Source of the DNA: Cladophialophora immunda
Lineage: Eukaryota > Ascomycota > Eurotiomycetes > Chaetothyriales > Herpotrichiellaceae
DNA: 64,000 nt
Direction: 5' to 3'
Assembly: GCF_000835495.1 (NCBI RefSeq)
Contig: NW_015622542.1
Span: 3,556,485 to 3,620,484 of the forward strand
The notes below the pieces were generated by a model. The model was not told where the DNA came from. It ran no database searches and saw only the letters and a list, made by a program, of their open reading frames with translations. Positions 54,385 through 64,000 of this stretch are shown here, one piece after another (within the stretch, counting starts at the first letter, position 1; every line of letters starts with the position of its first letter). The position numbers and the translations under genes are program-made.

Positions 54385-56029
54385 ACGATTGCCCAGGCGG
54401 CTCGTCGACGCACAGGTCCATAGCACACACAATTGGCCCGAAATTGTACGAGATCGTGTGATCACGAATTCATCCCGGTCCCTGCGCTTAGACGGGGGTC
54501 CGATGATCCTTTTCCGCTGCGAGGTTCTTTCCACTCCAAGTAACTATTTTTTGACAAATCCGAATACGTGAGATGCTATTTGAGGGAAGACTTGGGGGAC
54601 GCTACGGTTGGCAACGGGTAATCTCGAGTTCAGCTTGTTGAAGCGCATCTAGCAAGGCGAGGACCGCACCATTGGGGTTGAAGCAGGATGCAAAGATCCA
54701 GCATCACCGAGTATTCCCGGAAAGCCTGGTCGTCTGGGACAGAGGGTACCGCTACGGAAGCTGAAGCACACACTCAAACGCACACACCCTCTCCTCTCAT
54801 GGGTCGGCAAAAATCAATCAAACCAGATCGCATTCAACCTTTGCCAAGAGGGTCTGTTCCACCCACAGACAGGGCTCAATGCTGCCGAACAAGATAGACC
54901 TGGTCGATCCTCGGAGCGCTTTTTGTCAGCCAGAGACCACACGACTTCTTCTCATTCGTTCTTGGTCTGTCGACGGGAAAAGGTTAGAGAGTGAGAACTT
55001 GTTCCCACGGGTCCCCCCGGTGACGGTGACGGTGACGTGCTCTGATCTGGCAAAAGGGTTTCCAAGCAAGGACACGGAGTAGATCAAGACCTGATCCGGA
55101 CCTAGGTACAGTGTGTACGGAGTATATACTATCAAACTACCTGCGCACTAAGCACCACACCAACTAATCCCTCCTCTTTGTAACGAGGTTTCAAGGATGT
55201 CAGAACTCAAAAAGAGAATTTGGGAGGCGAGACACAATGTGATAGGAGGATTACAAAATCTCGCGGGTTGCAGTGCAGGACGAGACCACAGTCTGGGAAA
55301 AATGCGACCTTTTCTTCTCGACCGGGTCTAATTGGAGCCTTGGGCAGCGCGGCTGGAGAAGGTTTCGTGCGGAAAGTTTGGATCGAGGATGATGGATGAC
55401 GGATGATGGCAGCTGGGACTTGCCGCAAAGGAACATGGTGTCGTGAAAAAGGAAGAAGTGCCCGACTCCGACCTCGAACTGCAGGGTGGTTATTCGTGGA
55501 AATTCACATTCCATCTGACCAGCTGTGCTGTGCTTTGCCTTGGTCGCAGTCCGCCAGCGCCAACGCCAACGCCAACTCGAGGTGGACGATTGCCCAATTG
55601 GACCATGTGTCAGACCAAAAGAATTCGCAAAGACAGCGAGTAGTGCACTCAGAAAGCACCGTCTTTACAAATGTAGCCATTGAATTCAGCCACCTTGAGC
55701 ACCAGCTGTGCCAGCCTGGCTCGAGAATCAGCCTCGTGTGAAAAGCCCCTTTACCCGTGGGTCTCCGGCGCACGAAGGAAGAGGTGGTGGCATTAGCACT
55801 CTATGGTGATTCTCAACAGTCATATGTGTTCGATCTCCGTAGGTATGATGTTGTCCCCCGTACTGCGCCAAGACAGGGGTGCGATGGTGCAGGCATTTCG
55901 CACTTTCAACCCGCAAAGGTCCCCCCCAAAATTCAAGCGTGGGCGGGAATAATCGAGATGAGACGATTATCGAGAAACAAACGGCCACGTCTCCACAATA
56001 TGCATGATTGCGCAGAGCCTCAGTTTGTG

Positions 56030-56036
56030 TGAGTCA
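56030..56036. promoter_or_regulatory. TGAGTCA box, distal
   Basis: Perfect Gcn4/AP-1-type heptamer 1.3 kb upstream of the bZIP start codon. Could be chance. Confidence 0.25.
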
Positions 56037-57038
56037 CAAATGCACATTCACTGCAACCCAAGAGGCCGGCTGTTTCAAAGCAGGGTACGGAGTAGTGGAT
56101 AGAAACTCTCAATGGGGATACGATATGGGGGGGTGTGCTTGGAGATTCAATGCGCCAGCTGTTCAGATGACCATCTCTCAAGGGACTGCACGAGTAATTA
56201 TGTAGGCTGGCAGGATTCAGTGTGCCAGTCCATGGAACGCTCCGAAGAGAGCCCAGGCGTCAAGGTCAACGGCAGCCCATTTGCAATCTTGCGACAATGC
56301 CAAAGGGCGCGTCCCCCATACAGGGTTAAGCCTAACGCGGAGCACTTTGGTCGCCATGCCAAAGGTCTCAGTCTCGGTCGGCAACATGGACCACAAATGG
56401 ACGTGGCCCTGGGATCGTCGGCCGGGAGCCGACTTGGGTAGGATCAAGTCCAATCAAGGCAGCCTTGGTGCGAATTGCCATGCAATGCACTTTTGTAGAC
56501 ATGCTTGAGCCTCGAACACACGCCTTGGCTCCCGTTGGTGACCTGAGTATGCACCAAGGATCGTGTTTCATCCTGGAAATAGAGACATTTGTGTGCTCAC
56601 ATGTGCCTGGTGTGCCGGCACTCCCTCAACACCCGTGCATCCCTCGGCGCAGTGGTTCGAAGGGATAAATAGAGTTGCAACTAAGCACGACAGTTGATCC
56701 TGGCAGTCTGCCTTGTGGCTAGCCAAAAGCGAGCAATGCCGCATGGTCCTGGTCAGCAGCGGAGCACGTTCCACAGGGGCCTTTGTGAAGGAGGAAATAC
56801 TGCCTTAACGGGACGGGAAGGACGAAATCGAAAATACTGGCCATACCGCAATCCCTGGTTTCGTGCTGCTCGTACCTAGATCCAGCGCGTGCTAAAAGGG
56901 GGGAATTAAGATGCTCGTAGATAGTGTTTGCCGGGAGATGGTCAAACCACCGGCACAGGGGGGATTTGTGGCCTTTCTTGATGCTCAATTTCTCCTTCAA
57001 GCGCAACGGCCACATGGAAGTGCTCTTTTGATGAATTA

Positions 57039-57045
57039 TGAGTCA
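57039..57045. promoter_or_regulatory. TGAGTCA box (possible autoregulatory Gcn4/CpcA site)
   Basis: Perfect palindromic-type heptamer 292 bp upstream of the Gcn4-like gene's first ATG. Filamentous-fungal cpcA/cpc-1 genes are known to be transcriptionally self-activated through such elements. Confidence 0.4.
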
Positions 57046-57079
57046 TTTGGTAGAAGGCCACAGATTGGCCGGCAGCTAC

Positions 57080-57108
57080 GGGGGGCCACCAGGGGGCCAC
57101 CAGGGGGG
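57080..57108. repeat. 11-bp G-rich tandem repeat (GGGGGCCACCA)
   Basis: Two and a half near-perfect copies, 230 bp upstream of the bZIP gene. G-runs of five to six could form a G-quadruplex. Confidence 0.8.
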
Positions 57109-57230
57109 CTGTCGACGCTTCCCGTTGGCTGCCATCCCCTCTAGCGTGGCCGACGTAGCCCGGGTTCGCATTTAGTGGCGTCAAGGCTGACCAAAGCCTC
57201 CACGGATTGGGCACCAGGCGAGCACCACCG

Positions 57231-57243
57231 CCCCCCCCCCCCC
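57231..57243. repeat. Homopolymer C13
   Basis: Thirteen consecutive C residues about 95 bp upstream of the bZIP gene's ATG. Confidence 0.95.
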
Positions 57244-57336
57244 AGGGCTGCCCAGGCTGCACCTCCCGCTCAAACCACTCCTCGTCCCGCCCACAGAACA
57301 TCTGAATTATAATCTTGCCTTGCCCCCCCTTGGTGG

Positions 57337-58920
57337 ATGCCTAGAACTTGCTTCCTCTTCTTCTCTCTTCAACCCCTCCAAATCATCATTCATCACTACG
57401 ACAACATCAACGGTATCACTGCGACTCACAGGAAATGGAGTCCTTCTGATCGTCTTCGGCTTCACCTCTTATCTCGCTCAGGCAAGATAGGACCAGTCAC
57501 CATTCCCGTCACTGCTCCTCTTCACTCTCAACTCACCCCTCGCTCACAGTCTCCTTCTGGAGTACCTGTGAACATCCGGCAGGACTTCGTCTTCGCGCCC
57601 CGCGTAACGAGCTCTCTTCCTCCAACCGCAACCATTCCCGCGTTGGACTTCACATCCTTCACCACGGATCATCCGCAAACATGGCGTTCCCCAACCCCAA
57701 GTTTCTCAACTGCATCGTCGCAGAACCAACAGCAGCACAACTTCAATCAGGACTTTCAGCTCTTCGCCGCTCCGGAGACCCCTCTCAGGATCTCTCCTCA
57801 AGCCTCGCGTGCGCAGGCGATATCGAGTACAGCCCCTAATACCCAACGACTAGCCCAGACTCGGCATCTCTCCATCAACAGCAGAGTGTCTCCAGTTCAG
57901 TCTATCTCGTCTCCATCTCACGGGCATCTCTACTCGTCTCCCAATCACCGGTCTTTTCCCAGTCTAGCATTGCAAAACCAATCCACTCAAGACAAATACC
58001 TGCGCCAGCTTGCTCATTTGCAGCGTCTGCCGCCTGTTCCTGCCTTTGACTCAACCACTGTTCCTCGTAGAAACTACTCGGTCCCCAACATTCCGCAAGG
58101 TACTTACCACCACCACCACCACCACCGCCCGATTCTTCGGGCGAGATCACTAACTGTGCCCTCAGGCGATATGGCTACCGCCTTCGACTCGATGTATCTC
58201 CCGGGGGGCGACTTCAGCGCCTCCCACGACGACTTCTTGGACCTCGAGTCCAACTTCCAGTCCAACCATTTCACCACTGTTAACTCCGGGGTCAATGATG
58301 GCACAATTTCTCCCACCGACCTGTTCAAGGACGATGCAATGATCATGTCGGCCCCACCATCCGCGGCGTTCCCCAATCTGAGCACTCCAGACTCGAGCTT
58401 CTTGGAGTCACCCGCGATGGCCAGCAGCGGCCTCAACACATCCCCACTGGAAGATGGCGAGCTCGATGCCACATTGAACTTCGCCGAACTCGACGGCATG
58501 GTACCTCTCTTCCCTCAGAATGGTTTGGATCAGTTCGCCTGCCAACCCTTGGTTCCTGAGCCTTTCACCAAGTCGACTTCGAGCGCCCTGAGCTCACGAC
58601 CGGCCTCCGCCGCTCAAGAAACTGGTATGGCACGACAGAAGTCCTCGCCAGGACGACCGCCCTCGCAACCATACCATAATCGCAAGCGCTCCGAGACCAG
58701 CGGTGTCTCCAAGACGTCCAAGCCTCGAAAGAACTTACCCGAAATCACCATCGAGAGTGATGATGACAAGGAGACAGCCAAGAGGAAGAAAAACACTGCC
58801 GCCGCCCGAAAGTCTCGTCAGCGAAAGCAGGAGCACGCCGAAGCCGCCGAAGCCGAGATTCAACGTCTCAGGAACATCATCTACCGCCTGGGAGCTGATC
58901 CTGACGCAGAGAGTCTATGA
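57337..58920 (+). CDS. Gcn4/CpcA-like bZIP transcription factor
   Basis: 527 aa, one exon as modelled. The bZIP sits at the extreme C-terminus (about 478-527): basic region KRKKNTAAARKSRQRK has the N-x2-AA-x2-SR signature of the Gcn4/CPC-1 family. The zipper that follows (EIQRLRNIIYRLGADPDAE) is very short and poor in leucine. The upstream 450 residues are Ser/Pro/Gln-rich with acidic-hydrophobic patches (DDFLDLESNFQSNHF, DGELDATLNFAELDGMVPLF) like Gcn4 activation segments, and a polyHis run (58109-58128). The start is uncertain: the ATG at 57337 is the only one before Met-Ala-Thr at 58171, and its first ~35 codons look less protein-like, so an upstream exon or a leader intron is possible. 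Likely role: activating amino-acid and purine biosynthesis genes on starvation (cross-pathway control). Confidence 0.8.
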   Translation: MPRTCFLFFSLQPLQIIIHHYDNINGITATHRKWSPSDRLRLHLLSRSGKIGPVTIPVTAPLHSQLTPRSQSPSGVPVNIRQDFVFAPRVTSSLPPTATIPALDFTSFTTDHPQTWRSPTPSFSTASSQNQQQHNFNQDFQLFAAPETPLRISPQASRAQAISSTAPNTQRLAQTRHLSINSRVSPVQSISSPSHGHLYSSPNHRSFPSLALQNQSTQDKYLRQLAHLQRLPPVPAFDSTTVPRRNYSVPNIPQGTYHHHHHHRPILRARSLTVPSGDMATAFDSMYLPGGDFSASHDDFLDLESNFQSNHFTTVNSGVNDGTISPTDLFKDDAMIMSAPPSAAFPNLSTPDSSFLESPAMASSGLNTSPLEDGELDATLNFAELDGMVPLFPQNGLDQFACQPLVPEPFTKSTSSALSSRPASAAQETGMARQKSSPGRPPSQPYHNRKRSETSGVSKTSKPRKNLPEITIESDDDKETAKRKKNTAAARKSRQRKQEHAEAAEAEIQRLRNIIYRLGADPDAESL

Positions 58921-60859
58921 GCGGGTTTCAAGAAGTGTATGATGGTTGTTGATGGTTGGTGGAATTCTTACGTGGACTCGTGGCCTTGTCTTTGAAGCGG
59001 ACGAGGTTTCTTGGAATTGCAATCGGACGACAATTGAAGCTGTGACTACCACCTTGTTGGTAGTTGCCGACACAGCAGCATGACGCTTGGGGTTGGGGGT
59101 TATATTAGGCTGAAGCCAGGAGGGCTGCCTCCCCTGAACCGCCACGTCGCCCTTGTTTTCTTTTCATGTTTATGATCTATTGGGCCTCACAGCGATCATT
59201 GGGGTTGATGAGCTTTGCCCGACAGGGTTGCTCAGGCTTCCCCTTATCTTTACACATCGCTACGATTTCTTATTCACCGATGACAGTCGGAAGATGTTCG
59301 AAGAACGCGTGACAGCAGACTTTGAATAACCTCGATGGCTGGTCACTAGGTTTTTGTGACTTGTGCTGAGTTTTGATGGCGACGGCGATGAAACGGCTTT
59401 CTGACTGTCTCCTCTTTCGTTCTCGATTCTACAAGAAGAGGATTTTCCTCTGCTGCGGCGTCCTGCGAAGGGGATTGACTCGAGGCCTGTTTTCCGTGTT
59501 GTTTTTTTTTTCCTCTTTCAACGCATGAACTGTCACGGATCAAGTCCATGCTTAGCAGTGTGGGTTGAACGGGGATGTGTTCGGTCCACTCTTTTATATA
59601 GTCTGATGAGATCTGCAAGGCTTCTGCTAAAGGGGCTTGCAAAGCCCCTCCACGTTGCTTTTTGTGTGGGGGTATGAAATGCAACTCAGTCACTTTAACC
59701 ATCTCTTAGCGTTCATCGTCCTGGTTTTTTTTGTTTGGTTTTTTTTTTTTTGCTTTTCCGAAATAAATTTTCGTCACTGCTGCGCTGAGCGCTTGAAGAG
59801 AGGAGCGCGTGAGTGTGATACGCAGCTGTCACCAAGCATCCACAGCCAGGTATCACTTGGTCACGACTACGACGCCGACTACGTATGGTAAACTCGCCGG
59901 ACTGAATGTGTGTCGTTCATGCGATGGGTGCGGGAGTCTTGGGTTTTGCGAGTCTTACGGGGGCTGTCTGTACGGGCAAGGCTCGATCGAGCCCTTCTCA
60001 CGCCCCAATTTCCAAAGGTTGATTCTGTGCAACTTCTACGGTCATTGCCATAGGTTTCACGAGGACTTCGGACATTAAACAAGTGCACTCCGCTGTTTTT
60101 ATTTAGCAATTTCATGTATTAGCTATTACTATCCTAACGCTTGGTTCTGCTTTGCATGGTTCACTGGCTAGGTGTTCTGTTGTCTGTCTTGTTCCTGCTT
60201 TGCAATCATGATTCCTGTTCACTTGCCCACGAGTTTCGATCCAATCTGTCGATCTCAATCAAAACTGTGAACATGGACATTGTCACCAGATGTGCTCCAC
60301 AAGATTTCCCGCAGTGTCCCGTATCGCCGAGGAACAGGAAGGACTGATAAGCCTCCCTTTTCCCTCGCGATGGTATGCCTGTTTTCCTTGCCTTTTCCAC
60401 CAACAACTTTGCTTTCGGGGGTATCTCTTCTCGTAAGGACAAGACTTGCCTAAGTGGGGTATCTGTACTCAAAGCAAAAAACCAAGAAAACACAATCCAC
60501 AATAACTCAAAAAAGACAAACAGTTTCGATCTAGCAGTGCGTGGGGTATCCTGAAAGAGAGAAAATGCATAAAAGGAGTGATGTCCGAGTTTGTCGTCAA
60601 TGGGCCAAAATAGGCCCGGGTATCTCAAAAGATCGATACTGGAAACAGGACGGACTGATGGAGATCCAACCGTGTCACGCTACCTCGAAACCACGAGGCC
60701 AGAGAGACGAGAGGGGCTGCGAGGAGGTACCGCCGGAGGAGTGCTGTAAGTCTTCTCGTCCCACCACTTCTCGAATTCAACTGGACTAGACGCTCGAGAC
60801 AGTCGAGATGGATGTGATAGAGATGTGCGTGGAGTCTTGTCTCTGACCTCGTCGGACCT
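58921..60859. other. Convergent intergenic region, 1.9 kb
   Basis: Between the bZIP and PH-domain gene stop codons. It has long T runs (about 59725-59750) and A/T-rich stretches consistent with 3' UTR ends. Short frames only. Confidence 0.5.
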
Positions 60860-62949
60860 TCAAGCCGTTGCCTTGACCTCTGGAGCCGTAGTAGCGACGG
60901 CTTCAGGTGTAGACTGAACGGGCTCGGGGACAGGTTCGGCAGGCTTGGTCTCGGCAGCTTCCGGAGCAACGACTGGGGTCTCAGAGGCAGGGGCTTCAGT
61001 CGCGCTGGCAGGAGCGGCGGCAGGCTCAGCAGTCTTTTCCTTCGGCCCCTCAGACTTGATCGCTTTACTAGCGCGACGGACAAGCTGACCGATGAATTTG
61101 CCACCAGGGAGAGGAGACTTTTCCCGCTTGGGTTCGGCAACGGTATCATCGGCTTCGGGGGTCTCATGTTGCTTCTTGTTGAAGAAAAGGGAGGTACGGC
61201 GCTTGTTGTCGCGAGCGGGGCGCTCCTCGGTCGCAGGTGCAGTAGTCTCGGCGGCGGCTTCGGTGGGAGCAGCGGTTTCGGCTGGCTCGGTGCTGGCAGC
61301 AGCAACGGGCTCTTTAGCAATGGCTTCGGCAGCCTTGTCTTCTTTGCTCTCCTCTTTGGTTTCCTTCTTGCCTTCGAGCTTAGCTTCAGTCTTCTTGATG
61401 AAACTGATCAAACCGCCCTTCTTCTCCGTCTTGGGTGCGGAAGAGCTTTCTCCCGCTGCTGCAGGCTCTTCGGCGGGAGTAGTGACAGTATCGACTGGGG
61501 CAGTGACAGCTGCAGCGTCGATGGGTTTGTTCTCGATCGGCTCCTCAATCTTGGGGGCGGTCTCCGAGACTGGAGGGACGTCGCTTGTGGCCATAGCATC
61601 CTTCTCGGATTTCTCGGTTGTCGGGCTTGCTACACGGTTTCTGAAGAGGCTGCCGAAGACAGAGCCACGCTTGCCCTTCTTCTCGGTAGGGCTCACATCT
61701 TCCTTCTCTTCCTTCTTGTCAGAAGCGACAACCGCAGCTGGCACTGGGACCGGTCAGAAATGATCAAACTAGAGGTATTGGAGAGAACTTACCAGCACTG
61801 GCCGCGGATGCCTCGGCTGCCTCAGGTGTTTCCTTGGTTTCATCTTTGGCAGGAACTTCTGGCTTCTCTTCTTTCTTTTCAGCATGTTCCTCCTTCTTGC
61901 TGAGAAGAGTTCCGAAGATACTACCACGCTTCCGTGACTGAGAACGCTCAGCGGCAGGCTTTGTGGTTTCATCTGCGTCACTAGAAGTGGCAGCAGCATC
62001 AGCAGCTGCGGCGGCGGCGGCGGTAGAGGCGTCAACAGACTTCTTTGGTTCTTTCGACTTGGAGCGGGAAGTTTTGACGGCCGCCGCAACAGGAGCAATT
62101 GCGGGTTTGGCTAGAGCTGCATTAGCTTATAATCATGCGTGGAGACAACGGAACTGCAGAAACAGTGACGTATATCAACCTACCATATTCCTCGACGTTC
62201 TTCTTATAGCTCTCGCGTCCAGTGACATCTTCTTTCAGGCTCTTTCCCTCTTCGATTGTCTTCTCAAGAGCAGCAATCCAGCTGTCCCGTTCCTTGGCGG
62301 ATGATGCCTCAAACCGATGGACGTGAGCACCGGCCTTGAAGGAGAATTGGAAACCTTCTTTGGCAATAGTCGAGGCATCAGACTAGCAATCGTCAATGGA
62401 TGTCAACATATTCCCAGACGTGTTGAAACTCACCAGGTTGATGATACCAGCTGGAGTTGCCTTGTCTTCGGCTCGCTTGGAGTAGAAGAGCAGTCCCTTT
62501 CCGGTCTCACGTGCCCATGCAGCGTCAGAGTGTTTTGTGTCTGCCTTCTCAGATCGCATGAAATTGGTCAATGACTCGGCGGTGGCCGGCTCTTCTTGGA
62601 ACCAGAAGTAGTGCTTGCTGAAGATGAATTTCCTGCAATCCAGTCAGTCCCCTTTCGTCACTCCAAATCGATCATATGGCTAGCAAGCATACTTGAAGAA
62701 AGTCGGCTCCTTGTACCCCAACACGCCCTCTGAAGCAGGGGTAATCTCGGCAGCCGGTTCATCCTTTTTGACCTCCTCCGGTGCAGCGGGAGCGGGCTCT
62801 TCAGCAACAGCAGGTGTAGCCTCAGTGGTCTCGGCAGGAGCAGCAGCAGTCTCCGTGGCTTCGGCCGTGGTCTCTGGTTGTTCGGCGGCAACCTTTGTAG
62901 GCTCGACGACCGGTGTCTCTTCGACGGGCTTGGGAGCTTCGACAGACAT
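60860..62949 (-). CDS. PH-domain protein, Meu6-like, with repeated RGS-F-G motifs
   Basis: 620 aa from exons 62693-62949, 62434-62632, 62184-62382, 61793-62116 and 60860-61743, all in phase. The N-terminal ~70 residues are Glu/Ala/Pro-rich. A pleckstrin-homology domain spans roughly residues 75-205, spread over exons 1-3 (VLGYKEPTFFKKFIFSKHYF, GLLFYSKRAEDK, AHVHRFEASSAKERDSWIAA), as in the fungal Meu6-type PH family. It probably binds phosphoinositides or membranes. The C-terminal 400 residues are Ala/Glu/Lys/Thr-rich and disordered, but carry short repeats: KRGSIFGTLLSKK, KRGSVFGSLFRN, KRRTSLFFNKK and GGLISFIKK. The final acceptor is a tandem pair 6 bp apart (exon 5 from 61743 or 61737), giving 620 or 618 aa. 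In S. pombe meu6 is meiotically induced; here the role is unknown. Confidence 0.85.
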
Positions 62950-64000
62950 GGTGCTGGAGTGGGAAGAGGAAGAATGTTACGGATGTGAGACTAGGAGGTG
63001 CTTGTGGAAGACAGTAACAACTTGAAGGAGGAAGGAGGGAACGTCAAGAAGAATACTTCAGAGCGAGAATAAGTTGTCTGAAGAATAAGTGGATATGGAG
63101 GGTCTGGTCCAAGGGAGAAATTGACAATGACAATCAAGGACCACGAGGCTTTGGGCCGGCAGTCACGTTTCAGGGAAGGGATTGATGAAGAAGTAGTCGC
63201 AGGAGATTTGAAGAGGACCAAATTTGTATGAGAAGTAGGAAGGGATTGGTTTCCAGGAAAGATGAAGGGAGCGAGATTGAGAGCGGGCAGGCAAGAGGAG
63301 TGGTGTGAGATGGGATGCGTCTAGTTTTTGTCTTGTCTTTATCGCTCCAGTTCGATTTGTTTGGGGCTGGTAACGGGCTCTCTTGGGCGGCTCCAGTCAC
63401 GAAGGCTGCACAGGGCGTTTACCGGGCAAGGAGATTTGAAGGCGCCCCTAGGCAACGCGCTACCACGGCCGACCCCACCGGTGCTCGCCCTTTAACCAAC
63501 ACTAGCCCACCAGGCCCAGGTTGCTCTGAATAATTTGGTGGAGAAACCTGTAGCCTTCCCTAGCCCCTCCCGCGCTAGCCTGCGCAATAGCCTTAGCACT
63601 GACCTGCGGGTAGCCCCTCGCCATTTCTGCTGCCGCCCACATGTCTCCCAGGAAACAAAATCACATCGAACGTTTTCCGATGAATCGATTCACGACGGTT
63701 TTTCATTAGTGACCACGCCTCGATATACGATACGAACATGCGCTGGGAGGTCGTCCCGAGCAGCGCACTCTACCGGTCGATGAAAGTTTCACCACTGCAG
63801 TCAGCAGGGAGGACGGCCATTGACATGGCTCTCGCAACGCAGTCCACGCCTCTTTTCTGACGCCAAGGGGGCCTCCTGCAGCAACCTCAGGCTCAGGCAC
63901 CAAGTCACTCAGGGCTGTGCGAACTTTGTGTGGGAAGCGGTCCGAAGTCTTTCAGGCGACAGGGCGCGTTTTGACAGATGCCATAATACGTCTTGCCACG
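62950..64000. promoter_or_regulatory. Upstream region of the PH-domain gene to window end
   Basis: 1.05 kb upstream of the minus-strand PH-domain gene. Purine-rich on the plus strand near the start (about 62950-63300), that is, a CT-rich leader on the coding strand. Beyond about 63400 I see no gene or repeat. Confidence 0.5.

Larger units (their letters stand above)
54385..57336. promoter_or_regulatory. 2.95-kb upstream region of the Gcn4-like bZIP gene
   Basis: No coding gene can be supported. It contains two TGAGTCA boxes, an 11-bp G-rich tandem repeat and a 13-nt C run close to the gene (listed separately). Such long leaders are typical of amino-acid-starvation bZIP genes, which are translationally controlled by upstream ORFs. 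I could not identify specific uORFs with confidence because the transcription start is unknown. Confidence 0.5.

Noticed and set aside
60625..61320. 231-codon minus-strand frame rich in Pro/Leu
   Set aside because: It is a shifted-frame shadow of the Ala/Pro/Glu-rich tail of the PH-domain gene.
61092..61903. Plus-strand Ser/Ala/Gly-rich frames of 223 and 245 codons
   Set aside because: Antisense shadows of the same low-complexity tail; the minus-strand reading carries the spliced, in-phase gene.

Overview
This window is nuclear DNA of a filamentous ascomycete. The evidence is GT-AG introns mostly of 50-140 bp with CTAAC/CTGAC-like branch sites, genes on both strands with no operons, and orthologues of hulA/Rsp5, SepH, Vps9, nuclear poly(A)-binding protein and adenylosuccinate synthetase. 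The HECT ligase, the SepH-type kinase and the DUF3425 bZIP point to Pezizomycotina, probably Eurotiomycetes; I cannot fix the genus. I rebuilt exon structures by hand from splice sites, reading phase and family motifs. In every multi-exon model the summed exon length is divisible by three.

Layout. 0-9.7 kb: the 3' part of a Cys-rich protein gene, the NEDD4-type ubiquitin ligase hulA, nuclear poly(A)-binding protein Pab2, then an MFS transporter. 9.7-18.2 kb: a second monocarboxylate-type MFS, an ASNSD1-like amidotransferase/synthetase, the Rab5 exchange factor Vps9, and a small DUF3425 bZIP factor. 20.1-29.7 kb: a Ser/Pro-rich unknown, a 4.1-kb repeat-rich gene desert, then the SIN kinase SepH. 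30.4-41.2 kb: a wax-synthase-domain acyltransferase, an Arg-rich unknown, a P-loop kinase, a GPI-anchored wall protein, adenylosuccinate synthetase and a coiled-coil protein. 41.8-52.3 kb: a candidate catabolic neighbourhood, with a DHA2-type MFS, a 3-dehydroshikimate-dehydratase-like TIM barrel, a divergent 6-phosphogluconate-dehydrogenase paralogue, an AlaX alanyl-tRNA editing protein and a salicylate-hydroxylase-type FAD monooxygenase. 53-63 kb: an Iec1-like C2H2 protein, a Gcn4-like bZIP with a very long upstream region, and a Meu6-type PH-domain protein.

Most genes are housekeeping. The most interesting part is 41.8-52.3 kb. There the TIM-barrel enzyme and the 6PGDH paralogue are divergently transcribed from one 421-bp promoter. 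The 6PGDH paralogue keeps its catalytic Lys, His, Asn and Glu but has replaced residues that normally hold the 6-phosphate, which suggests a non-phosphorylated sugar acid or carbocyclic acid substrate. No tRNA, rRNA, CRISPR array or intact transposon was seen.
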